A stretch of 64,000 nucleotides of DNA. It comes from Paraflavitalea sp. CAU 1676 (GTDB lineage Bacteria; Bacteroidota; Bacteroidia; Chitinophagales; Chitinophagaceae). Within the stretch, counting starts at the first letter, position 1, and every line of letters starts with the position of its first letter. Shown here piece after piece: positions 45,895 through 52,989 of the stretch. The stretch lies in assembly GCF_029223285.1 (NCBI RefSeq), contig NZ_JARHUJ010000003.1, positions 62,001-126,000 of the forward strand. The letters run 5' to 3'. A program made the position numbers and the translations under genes. Below the pieces are notes generated by a model. That model saw nothing but the letters and a program-made list of their open reading frames with translations. It was not told the origin of the DNA and searched no databases.

Positions 45895-45902
45895 TACATT
45901 TG
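45895..45902 (+). promoter_or_regulatory. -7-type promoter box for the 477-aa gene
   Basis: TACATTTG matches TAnnTTTG and lies 44 bases before the ATG of the next gene, a good distance for a short leader. It follows a terminator, which supports a new transcription unit. No clear -33 TTG was found. Confidence 0.45.
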
Positions 45903-45946
45903 GAATCGCCCCCTCGAAAGGGTTATATTTAAATAAAGCATATTAT

Positions 45947-47380
45947 ATGGCAAGATATTACGGTCCGGTTGAAATAAGGGGATCTATTGGCGGCATGACC
46001 TACTACACCAACGAGGAAGGCCGCTTTGCCAAGGAGAAAAGCAGTCCCAGGAAACACCGCATGAAACATGGCGAAGAGTTCATGGTTTCGCGCCGGTATT
46101 CGTCGGAATTCAGGGGCGCCACGGCCGTTACTCAACAATTGTGTGCGGCGATGGGTAATTTGAAAAAGGGCGTGCGATCGATGCGTCAGTCATCGAGGAT
46201 CACGGCCTGGCTGTTGGGCGTAGCTCATACCGATCCAGTGAGCGACTGGGGCGAACGGAAAGTGTGGTTGGGTGATCTATCGCAATTGCAGGGGTTTGAC
46301 TTCAACCATCAACTGGCGCTGGACGATGCTTTGCCCGTGAACCTGTGGAACAGTTGCAGGGTGGAAGCCGGAAAGGCTATTGTGCAGATGCCTGGGTTCA
46401 GGTTGCGGCGTAAGAAAATGGTGCCCAAAGACGCAACACATTTCAGGATGGTGAGTGCGGTGATCTACCTGGATGCGGGCAAAAAGACCTTCCGCAAGGA
46501 TCAGAAGAGTGCGGAACTGTGTGCGATCGGCAATAAACAGGGGCCAGCGTTTGAGGTGGAGCATACGATCGAGGCGGGAGCGCATCAGTTGTTGTTTTGG
46601 CTGGTGGGTATCGAGTATTATGGTTTGAATAAAAAGAACAAACTGGACATACTGAAAGGGGGCGCTGTACGTGTGATGGGTTGCGGTTTGGGCGGATTGG
46701 TGGATTATAAGGGTTTGGCAAGTGCAGGAGCGGAGGAGTTGGTGATCGAAACAGGGCAGAAGGATGTGAAGATTGACGATAAGGAGCCATTGGTGGAATT
46801 CTCGTCAGGGCAAAGCGAAGAGTGGAAATGTGAGGAGACTCCATTGAAGCCTGCAGCAACAGTTGAAGCCGGGATGGTAGAGGCAATAGGTAGCGCTGAA
46901 CATATGGAGCCATTGAACGAGGCAAAGCCCGTTGCGTTACCCTTGGGGGTGGCCGCAAAAACCGGGGCCGCCAACAAAATAATAAAGGGGCACTATTGCA
47001 GCATTCGAATAAGCGGCCAGATAGGTTTGGAGGCTCATGAGGCTATCCGAAACGTTCCGGGATTTGAGCAGGTATCCTTTAACGAGATGATCGTGTATTG
47101 CGATTACTCGGACTATGAGATCCCTGTGGGCTATGTTTTCAGGAAGGTCATTAGCAGCACCGGCCAGGTAATTCCTTGTACTGTTCAATTAGTGGCGGTG
47201 ACCCAACAATTTGCCAAGCCAATGGATGGCATACCCCGAGGGTGGAAATCCATTTGTAAGCTATCCATCCAGCATTCGACCGTCCCTGCGCTGCTTGCCA
47301 ATATTCCGGTAAGTGAGGACTGGCATAACCAGACCGATCAGCAGATCATGTTATCAGGTAAACCGGCGGAACCTGTATAG
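45947..47380 (+). CDS. Conserved Bacteroidota hypothetical protein, function unknown
   Basis: This 477-aa protein begins MARYYGPVEIRGSIGGMTYYT and continues with a basic stretch (SPRKHRMKHGEEF), a start shared, as far as I recall, with a family of Flavobacteriia and Chitinophagaceae proteins of unknown function. Family members are usually shorter; this one has an acidic linker (about 270-330) and a beta-rich C-terminal domain, suggesting two fused units. It has no signal peptide or membrane helix. It has its own candidate promoter and is not part of the eCIS operon. Confidence 0.7.
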   Translation: MARYYGPVEIRGSIGGMTYYTNEEGRFAKEKSSPRKHRMKHGEEFMVSRRYSSEFRGATAVTQQLCAAMGNLKKGVRSMRQSSRITAWLLGVAHTDPVSDWGERKVWLGDLSQLQGFDFNHQLALDDALPVNLWNSCRVEAGKAIVQMPGFRLRRKKMVPKDATHFRMVSAVIYLDAGKKTFRKDQKSAELCAIGNKQGPAFEVEHTIEAGAHQLLFWLVGIEYYGLNKKNKLDILKGGAVRVMGCGLGGLVDYKGLASAGAEELVIETGQKDVKIDDKEPLVEFSSGQSEEWKCEETPLKPAATVEAGMVEAIGSAEHMEPLNEAKPVALPLGVAAKTGAANKIIKGHYCSIRISGQIGLEAHEAIRNVPGFEQVSFNEMIVYCDYSDYEIPVGYVFRKVISSTGQVIPCTVQLVAVTQQFAKPMDGIPRGWKSICKLSIQHSTVPALLANIPVSEDWHNQTDQQIMLSGKPAEPV

Positions 47381-47641
47381 TCTTAGATATTTTTGATTTG
47401 TTTTAAGTGTGTATGAAAAAGTGGCTCTCGTAATGACCTATATATCGTGGATAAGGACAGACAGGAGATCCGTCATTGAGAGATGTGTATAGGCGAACTG
47501 CCTGAGGATGAGAAATAGACAGTAGAGGTATGTGTCGACGAACGGCCGGTTGCTGATGCGGGAGGGATCAAGGACCATGCGACAAACAAAGTAGAATACA
47601 GTGCATTAAATGATGATAAAACTTTTGCAAGGAACAGAGAG

Positions 47642-47986
47642 ATGAGAAAATTTATATCAGTCCCCAAAGACCAAACAGCATTAGCAGCCTTGGATTACGA
47701 CCAGGCAACCAAAGATCAATTATTCGAGGTAACCATCGAAGACGACCTATTTGGTGCATTGTGGCGAAAGGGCATTTGGGGCGACATCAATCTTATTGTC
47801 AACGTGAATATAGACGCTTACGAAGATGAACAAATTACGGACCTGGAAGATATACAGGAAATACTGCGGCGTGGGGTTTTTGACAGGAGCTATTCCGATG
47901 AAGCGTTAAATTTGAAAATCAAAGAGATTAAAGTCCTGTTTCAGCGGGCAATAGATTGCAAAACCGGTGTATTTTTCTTTTTTTGA
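47642..47986 (+). CDS. Small hypothetical acidic protein
   Basis: This 114-aa protein is acidic and beta-alpha in character (LFEVTIEDDLFGALWRKGIW, INLIVNVNIDAYEDEQITDL). It ends in an unusual FFFF. I recognise no family. Base composition is AT-rich compared with the eCIS genes. It heads a run of small genes of similar style, ending with a SUKH protein, and could be immunity-like; that is only context. Confidence 0.55.
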   Translation: MRKFISVPKDQTALAALDYDQATKDQLFEVTIEDDLFGALWRKGIWGDINLIVNVNIDAYEDEQITDLEDIQEILRRGVFDRSYSDEALNLKIKEIKVLFQRAIDCKTGVFFFF

Positions 47987-48003
47987 GTTAAATAAGTTCA
48001 CCA

Positions 48004-48639
48004 ATGGCATCCAGGCTGATTGCGCATGCTGTCCAATGCATCACTTACAAGGGGCTTTGTAAATCCATCCTTGTTGCTGCCCTTATTTTCGGCTGGTTTG
48101 ATGGCATGGCGCAGAAAGCCGTTTACCCGGATAGCCTGTTGATTGATTTTGATTTCTTCGAAGGAAAAATAGACGACACCAGCCAACTGCGATTAACCCT
48201 TACGTTCCGCAATGTTGGAAAATCTGTTGCTTATGTAGACTCGGTAATAGAAGCCGAGATCAGGCCCGATCATTTCTATTTCCCAAATCTCAGCTTTGAA
48301 TTTGAGGAATACAAAGACGGGAAATATGTAAACTTTAGATATAGATACAGTTGCCATTTCGCCGATCCGGACATCATCAGCAAAGTCACACGGCCGTATG
48401 GCCTTTTGAATCCCGGAGAAACCACTACAAGGACGTATAACGTATTTATTCAGGGCATCAGCAGTTTTACCGGCAAATACAGGATGCGTGTAAGCTTGCT
48501 TAAATTACCTATGATTTCTACAACTTCATTCACAACAGAATTTTACCGCAGCAGATGGTTTACGTTCGAAATTACGCGGCCCATGCAAATCATTTATAAC
48601 GAAGACGGATCGATCCGATCCAATACTATAAATAAATAA
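48004..48639 (+). CDS. Secreted hypothetical protein, copy 1 of a duplicated pair
   Basis: This 211-aa protein has an N-terminal signal segment (SILVAALIFGWFDGMAQ) and then a beta-sandwich-like domain: LIDFDFFEGKIDDTSQLRLT, LTFRNVGKSVAYV, FTGKYRMRVS, and an end motif NEDGSIRSN. The same landmarks recur in the gene at 49093, so the two are paralogues. The central region suggests an Ig-like fold around a conserved FEGKI-DTSQLRL core. Function is unknown. It is 17 bases after the preceding gene and six before the VOC gene. Confidence 0.65.
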   Translation: MASRLIAHAVQCITYKGLCKSILVAALIFGWFDGMAQKAVYPDSLLIDFDFFEGKIDDTSQLRLTLTFRNVGKSVAYVDSVIEAEIRPDHFYFPNLSFEFEEYKDGKYVNFRYRYSCHFADPDIISKVTRPYGLLNPGETTTRTYNVFIQGISSFTGKYRMRVSLLKLPMISTTSFTTEFYRSRWFTFEITRPMQIIYNEDGSIRSNTINK

Positions 48640-48644
48640 CAACC

Positions 48645-49052
48645 ATGCTTGTACCATACTTAACCTTTAATGGTAATGCCGAAGAAGCTTTTAGCTTTTA
48701 TAAGACAGTATTGAATGGTGAATTCCTTTCGGTGCAACGATTGAGCGAAACGCCGTTTGCCGAACAGGCGCCTGAAGCGACGCGCAATAAGATTATGCAT
48801 ATTTCGCTGGAAGCGCCGGGCGGTTTTAAACTGATGGGCAGTGACCATTTCGATTTCATGGGTGAGGTCTTTGTGCCGGGTAATAATTTCAGTCTGAGTC
48901 TGCATCCCGAAAGCGAGTCCAAAGCGGATGAGCTGTTCAATGCTTTGTCGGCCGGCGGCACGGTCATCATGCCCATGGAAAAAGTTTACTGGGGTGCTTA
49001 CTTCGGCATGTTCATAGATAAGTTTGGTATTAAATGGTTGATCAATTGCTAA
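48645..49052 (+). CDS. VOC/PhnB-like metal-dependent protein
   Basis: This 135-aa protein belongs to the VOC (glyoxalase/dioxygenase-fold) superfamily, PhnB-like branch. It starts YLTFNGNAEEAFSFYKTV, has IMHISLEAPGG and FSLSLHPESESKADELFNAL, and ends with WGAYFGMFIDKFGIKWLIN. These proteins bind small ligands, and some are demethylases or resistance proteins. It is a paralogue of the VOC gene at 52108. It is inserted between two copies of the duplicated secreted protein, so its position may come from duplication. Confidence 0.88.
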   Translation: MLVPYLTFNGNAEEAFSFYKTVLNGEFLSVQRLSETPFAEQAPEATRNKIMHISLEAPGGFKLMGSDHFDFMGEVFVPGNNFSLSLHPESESKADELFNALSAGGTVIMPMEKVYWGAYFGMFIDKFGIKWLINC

Positions 49053-49092
49053 CGAAGCATTTGTGACTTCAATTATACACATAAGCCTTCCT

Positions 49093-49698
49093 ATGCCCAA
49101 ACACCGTTGCGCCGCACTACGCAGACTGAGCACATTGTTGGTGTCAATGCTCTTACTGTACTATACAGGGATGGCTCAATCACAGCCCAAAGCTGAAAAC
49201 CTGCAAATCAATTTTCAGTTCTTCGAAGGAAAAATAAGGGATACCAGCCAGCTTAGACTTACTATTTCATTTCATAATGCTGGAAACGATTCTGCGCACA
49301 TTTATACCCCGTTGAAATTCGGAATTAAGTACGACCCTTACGATGCCAACCTATATTTTGAGTTTCAAAAACAGGAAGCGGGAGGGTACAAAGAATACCG
49401 CGATTTAAACATCTGCTATTTACTGTATGACTCAGCAGCAGCTTCCAAACCGCATAACTACTTGTTACTTACGCCTGGCAATAAACTGTTTTTGACCTAC
49501 AATCTATTTGACCGTACAGAATCAGTTTATACTGGCAAATACAAAATGAGAGCTCACGTGCTTATTGACTCTAAAGACAATACCTATCTATATATTAGCA
49601 GTCGCTGGTTTGAATATGAAATTATCAGAGACATTTATATTGTCAGGAACGACGACGGATCTGTAAGGGTAAATAATATTCACGATACAGATAAGTGA
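49093..49698 (+). CDS. Secreted hypothetical protein, copy 2 of the pair
   Basis: Taking the ATG at 49093 gives 201 aa, with a signal segment (LLVSMLLLYYTGMAQS). The upstream GTG at 49063 is less likely. The domain repeats landmarks of the gene at 48004: INFQFFEGKIRDTSQLRLT, ISFHNAGNDSAHI, YTGKYKMRAHV and NDDGSVRVNN. The pair has clearly diverged, so the duplication is not recent. No catalytic motif is visible. Its role is unknown; a periplasmic or surface protein is inferred from the signal. Confidence 0.65.
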   Translation: MPKHRCAALRRLSTLLVSMLLLYYTGMAQSQPKAENLQINFQFFEGKIRDTSQLRLTISFHNAGNDSAHIYTPLKFGIKYDPYDANLYFEFQKQEAGGYKEYRDLNICYLLYDSAAASKPHNYLLLTPGNKLFLTYNLFDRTESVYTGKYKMRAHVLIDSKDNTYLYISSRWFEYEIIRDIYIVRNDDGSVRVNNIHDTDK

Positions 49699-49875
49699 AC
49701 TTGAAAAATGGAAGGCAACTTGCTTTTTTTGCCAACCGAGATCAATAGAAGGGCCCGATAAAAGTCATCACCTAGATTCTGGGGATTGAATTGTATGTTT
49801 GGATTGCAGCAGCTGTGTTATTTTCAGTTTTCACTTAAAGAATGAGACTAAACACCAATTTAACCAACTCTACTT

Positions 49876-50361
49876 ATGGCATTGATATTTATCGGAAAGA
49901 GTGTTTGCCCAATTTGCAAAAATGTGCTGCATGAAGGGGAAGCAATAACGGGATTTCCGGCATTTGTACCCAACAATAAAGACCCTATCTACTTTTTCAA
50001 TGACGGCGGTTTCCACCAGGAATGCGTTCCCAAACATGAATTTGGCAACCTCGCCTTGAAAAGCGTGTCGTTAGACTATGAAAAGGTAGACTACACAAGA
50101 AAAATATGTCTGGTATCTAAGGAGCGCATCGCTGAAATGGACGATTACTTTAATACGGGACTGCTTACCTCCGATGAGCATGAACCGCTGTACCCCTACA
50201 ACTTTATCACCCTGCACAAGAAATACATCAAGGATTGGGAGCTAAAAGAAGATCTGCTTCAAAAACTAATTGCCTTTAAAGAAAACGATCGCTGGAACGA
50301 TTACTTTGGAGGACGGCTATTGGATGATATGATTGAAACTATCAAGAACCCTATTCCATAA
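49876..50361 (+). CDS. Hypothetical protein with N-terminal Cys pair
   Basis: This 161-aa protein starts MALIFIGKSVCPICKNVL, a CPxC knuckle, followed by FHQECVPKHEFGN, which adds Cys and His residues. Together these could form a zinc site. The rest is charged and helical (LKEDLLQKLIAFKENDRW). It has no signal peptide or membrane segment. It is separated by 27 bases from the SUKH gene and probably co-transcribed. I do not recognise a named family. Confidence 0.6.
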   Translation: MALIFIGKSVCPICKNVLHEGEAITGFPAFVPNNKDPIYFFNDGGFHQECVPKHEFGNLALKSVSLDYEKVDYTRKICLVSKERIAEMDDYFNTGLLTSDEHEPLYPYNFITLHKKYIKDWELKEDLLQKLIAFKENDRWNDYFGGRLLDDMIETIKNPIP

Positions 50362-50388
50362 CATTCAAGCCCATCTCACGAAGCTGAT

Positions 50389-50997
50389 ATGATAGGGATC
50401 ATATTTATTATAGTAGTAATTGTATATGCTATCTGGGAATACGTCTCTACTCCAGATATAGCACCCCTTAAAACGCTGCCAGGCAGGCCTGATCCTATGG
50501 TTCGAACAATGGAAGACTTTATCAGGGTCGTAAAATTTCATGAACTGGTGAAGCCTTGTAGTGAACATGATATTATTGCGCTGGAAAAGAGCATGGACAT
50601 ACGGTTACCCGCTACCTATAAAAAATTCTTGCTGAGTATGGGACACAAAGCTGGTAATTTTTGGGTAGGGACAGAGGGCTTCTATCATTTCCTTTTTAGA
50701 GCAAAGGTATCTACCGAGGAACTTATTGAAGAAAACAGCCTTAGCCCCTTGCCTGACGACGCCTTTCCGTTCTGGATGCATCAGGGGTATATGGCTGCAT
50801 ATTTTAGACTTTCGGATGGAGATGATCCACCCGTATATTTATATTCGGAAGGGCCAGTAGCTACCGAGGGCTTTATGCTTAGCCACAACACACTCACTGA
50901 CTTTTTCCTATGGGAGCTTAAGCTTCATTATCACCAATACGGCATTATTTTACCAGAGCATTTGGAGAAACCTTTATCTCAGGCTAACCAAATCTAA
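50389..50997 (+). CDS. SMI1/KNR4 (SUKH) family protein with N-terminal membrane anchor
   Basis: This 202-aa protein has an N-terminal hydrophobic helix (residues 2-18, IGIIFIIVVIVYAIWEY) followed by a SUKH domain: CSEHDIIALEKSMDIRLPAT, YKKFLLSMGHKAGNFW, then WMHQGYMAAYFRLSDGDDPP and a C-terminal TDFFLWELKLH. SUKH proteins are commonly immunity proteins against nuclease and other polymorphic toxins. No toxin gene lies next to it; the nearest toxin candidate is the eCIS cargo about 6.6 kb upstream. Functional pairing is therefore speculative. Confidence 0.8.
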   Translation: MIGIIFIIVVIVYAIWEYVSTPDIAPLKTLPGRPDPMVRTMEDFIRVVKFHELVKPCSEHDIIALEKSMDIRLPATYKKFLLSMGHKAGNFWVGTEGFYHFLFRAKVSTEELIEENSLSPLPDDAFPFWMHQGYMAAYFRLSDGDDPPVYLYSEGPVATEGFMLSHNTLTDFFLWELKLHYHQYGIILPEHLEKPLSQANQI

Positions 50998-51024
50998 GAT
51001 CCCAGCAAATAAGATTGGGCGACC

Positions 51025-51990
51025 TCAATGATTATACTTGTTCCGATAGGCTACCGGCGTTAGTCCGGTTATTTTGACGAACACTTCGCGGAAGGCGTTT
51101 ACGTTTACGTATCCCACGTCGTACATCACCTCATTTACGGTCTTACGACCGGCTTCGAGTTGCTTTTTGGCCGCCTCCATCCGCACCCGCTGGATGTATT
51201 CGAAGACGGCATTGTCGGTGGCTGAGCGGAAACGACGCTCAAATGTCCTGCGACCCAGCGCCACGCGGCTGGCGAGGTCTTCGACCGTTAGCTTGTCCGC
51301 ATAATGTGTTTCAATGTACTCCTGCGCCTGCAGCACCTCCCGGTCATCATGCTCTTTTTGTCCGTTGAATATGGAAAACTGCGACTGGCTGTTGCGGCTG
51401 ATATCCAAAGCAAAATATTTGGAGGCCCAAACCGCTGTCGCTTTGTCCGTATACTTTTCAACCAGGTGAAGCAACAAGTTCCAGTAGGAGGTGGATCCGC
51501 CACTCGTGTATAATCCGTTGTGCTCGGTGATGATATTATCGTCTACCAATTGCACGCCGGGGAAATAACCCCTGAACTCATTCGCAAACTGCCAGTGCGT
51601 GGCACACTGATTCTCCTTGAGCAGTCCGGTAGCCGCCAACAAGAATGCGCCGGTACACAGGCTCGCGATCTCCGTATGCCGATGGTAGTGCCGTATGAGC
51701 CAGGGATTGAAGCGCATATTCAGTATCAGCATCGGTATCACCTCATCACTGATGGATGGAATGATGATCAGGTCATGCTGCATGGCATCATCGATGACGG
51801 CATCCGTTTTAATGATATATAGCCCGCCTCCCAGCGTCACCTCGCGGGTTAGTCCGACCAGCCGGACCTCGAAGGCCGCTTCTTTTCCGAGCCCCCGCAG
51901 GTATTCATTCACCTTCAGGAACATATACCGCGCATCTTCGACAGCAGAGATCAATGCGTTATGTGGTACAATGATAGAAATGTGCTTCAT
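51025..51990 (-). CDS. GlxA-type AraC regulator (DJ-1/PfpI + HTH)
   Basis: This 321-aa protein (using the ATG at 51988-51990, MKHISIIVPHN) has an N-terminal DJ-1/PfpI-like domain (about 1-175), including ASLCTGAFLLAATGLL around the nucleophile-elbow Cys, and a C-terminal AraC DNA-binding domain (about 225-321): LTVEDLASRVALGRRTFERR and VNEVMYDVGYVNVNAFREVF. GlxA-like regulators sense small metabolites. It is divergent from the VOC gene at 52108, so it probably controls that VOC/DoxX pair. A TACATTTG ends four bases before its ATG. Confidence 0.93.
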   Translation of the reverse strand: MKHISIIVPHNALISAVEDARYMFLKVNEYLRGLGKEAAFEVRLVGLTREVTLGGGLYIIKTDAVIDDAMQHDLIIIPSISDEVIPMLILNMRFNPWLIRHYHRHTEIASLCTGAFLLAATGLLKENQCATHWQFANEFRGYFPGVQLVDDNIITEHNGLYTSGGSTSYWNLLLHLVEKYTDKATAVWASKYFALDISRNSQSQFSIFNGQKEHDDREVLQAQEYIETHYADKLTVEDLASRVALGRRTFERRFRSATDNAVFEYIQRVRMEAAKKQLEAGRKTVNEVMYDVGYVNVNAFREVFVKITGLTPVAYRNKYNH

Positions 51991-51994
51991 GCAC

Positions 51995-52002
51995 CAAATG
52001 TA
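51995..52002 (-). promoter_or_regulatory. -7-type box directly upstream of the GlxA-like regulator
   Basis: TACATTTG on the minus strand matches TAnnTTTG and is four bases from the ATG. A TTG occurs 16 bases upstream of it on the minus strand, near the expected -33 spacing. The resulting transcript would be leaderless or nearly so. Confidence 0.4.
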
Positions 52003-52073
52003 GGGTAGTTGCCTGTCGCAATCGCCGTGCATGTTTGTCGGAATTGCGTATTACCGGCCTGCGATTGCGCCGC

Positions 52074-52081
52074 TACCTTTG
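52074..52081 (+). promoter_or_regulatory. -7-type box for the VOC/DoxX pair
   Basis: TACCTTTG on the plus strand matches TAnnTTTG and lies 26 bases before the VOC ATG. This is in the 117-base divergent spacer shared with the GlxA-like regulator. Confidence 0.4.
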
Positions 52082-52107
52082 CTCTATCAACAAACAATTC
52101 ATTGATT

Positions 52108-52530
52108 ATGATCAGCATCAAACCTTACTTGAACTTTCCCGGTGATACGGAAGCAGCTTTCAAATTTTACCGATCGGTTTTTGGCGGAGACTTCAAAGCT
52201 CTGCAACGTTTCGCAGACCTTCCCGGCGGTGACCGGATCGCCGAGGCTGACCAGCAAAAGATCATGCATGTTTCGCTTCCCGTAGGTGACACGGTTTTAA
52301 TGGCCACCGATTCATTGGCTTCGATGGGACAGGCCCTGACGGCGGGGAACAATTTTACCCTGGCTGTTTTTACGGAATCGGAGAAGGATGCCGACCGGAT
52401 CTTCACCGCCCTGGCGCAGGGTGGGGAGATCAGCATGGCGATGAACAAAGCCTTCTGGGGCGCCTATGTAGGCATGCTGACGGATAAATTTTCCATTCAA
52501 TGGATGATCAGTTATGATCCAGGTAAATAA
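52108..52530 (+). CDS. VOC/PhnB-like protein
   Basis: Taking the ATG at 52108 gives 140 aa beginning MISIKPYLNFPGDTEAAFKF. Typical VOC/PhnB motifs follow: YRSVFGGDFKALQRF, IMHVSLPVGD, NNFTLAVFTESEKDADRIF and WGAYVGMLTDKFSIQWMI. The longer upstream frame overlaps the divergent promoter and is rejected. It resembles the VOC protein at 48645. It is followed six bases later by a DoxX-like gene and divergent from a GlxA-type regulator, so these three probably form one regulon. Confidence 0.9.
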   Translation: MISIKPYLNFPGDTEAAFKFYRSVFGGDFKALQRFADLPGGDRIAEADQQKIMHVSLPVGDTVLMATDSLASMGQALTAGNNFTLAVFTESEKDADRIFTALAQGGEISMAMNKAFWGAYVGMLTDKFSIQWMISYDPGK

Positions 52531-52536
52531 TCAACC

Positions 52537-52944
52537 ATGAAAAAGCTAAAGATATTGTATTGGATCTTCACCGGCCTGCTGATTGCCGGACTGGCTACCG
52601 GCTCTGTCTTTGAGTTATTCATGCACCCGGGCGCCATCGAACCATTTACCGTGCTGGGATACCCGACCTACCTGGCGCCCTTCATGGGCATCGCCCGGCT
52701 GCTGGGACTTTTTGCCATTGTGTACCCACGGTTTCCCCGGATCACCGAATGGGCCTATGCGGGGCTGACGTTTGATATTCTGGGTGCCACTTACTCGCTG
52801 ATCGTAACCGGCCATGGCTTCGGGGCGCTGGCCTTTCCACTGGTTACGTTGTTGTTTCTCGTTGGATCGTATGTCACCTACCACAAAAGATCTTCCAGCA
52901 ACAATTATTATCCTACGATAGCCATGAAAGAGGCGGCAGTATAG
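52537..52944 (+). CDS. DoxX-like four-helix membrane protein
   Basis: This 135-aa protein has four predicted transmembrane helices (about residues 5-25, 42-62, 72-92 and 96-115) with the DoxX-like features LYWIFTGLLIAGLATGSVFE and YLAPFMGIARLLGLFAIV. DoxX-like proteins are small inner-membrane proteins, some tied to redox or thiosulphate metabolism. It is six bases downstream of the VOC gene and likely co-transcribed. Its function cannot be read more closely. Confidence 0.8.
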   Translation: MKKLKILYWIFTGLLIAGLATGSVFELFMHPGAIEPFTVLGYPTYLAPFMGIARLLGLFAIVYPRFPRITEWAYAGLTFDILGATYSLIVTGHGFGALAFPLVTLLFLVGSYVTYHKRSSSNNYYPTIAMKEAAV

Positions 52945-52954
52945 TGCTGCCGCC
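52932..52954. terminator. Hairpin between convergent DoxX-like and WGR-LRR genes
   Basis: GGCGGCAG (52932-52939) and CTGCCGCC (52947-52954) form a perfect 8-bp stem around TATAGTG. It overlaps the DoxX-like stop codon and sits in the convergent gap. Flanking T-runs are weak, so termination strength is uncertain. Confidence 0.5.
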
Positions 52955-52989
52955 CCTGACTTTCAATTGTTCACTTATATACTTCTCTG

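Larger units (their letters stand above)
45069..45946. other. Intergenic region after the eCIS operon
   Basis: About 880 bases contain no convincing gene. A 63-codon frame at 45528-45719 lacks any protein-like feature. A CCCCGG-rich patch with repeated ATTCCCCGGGC-like units is at about 45370-45415. A rho-independent terminator lies at 45780-45807 and a -7-type box at 45895-45902. The region marks the border between the eCIS locus and the AT-richer accessory genes. Confidence 0.55.
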
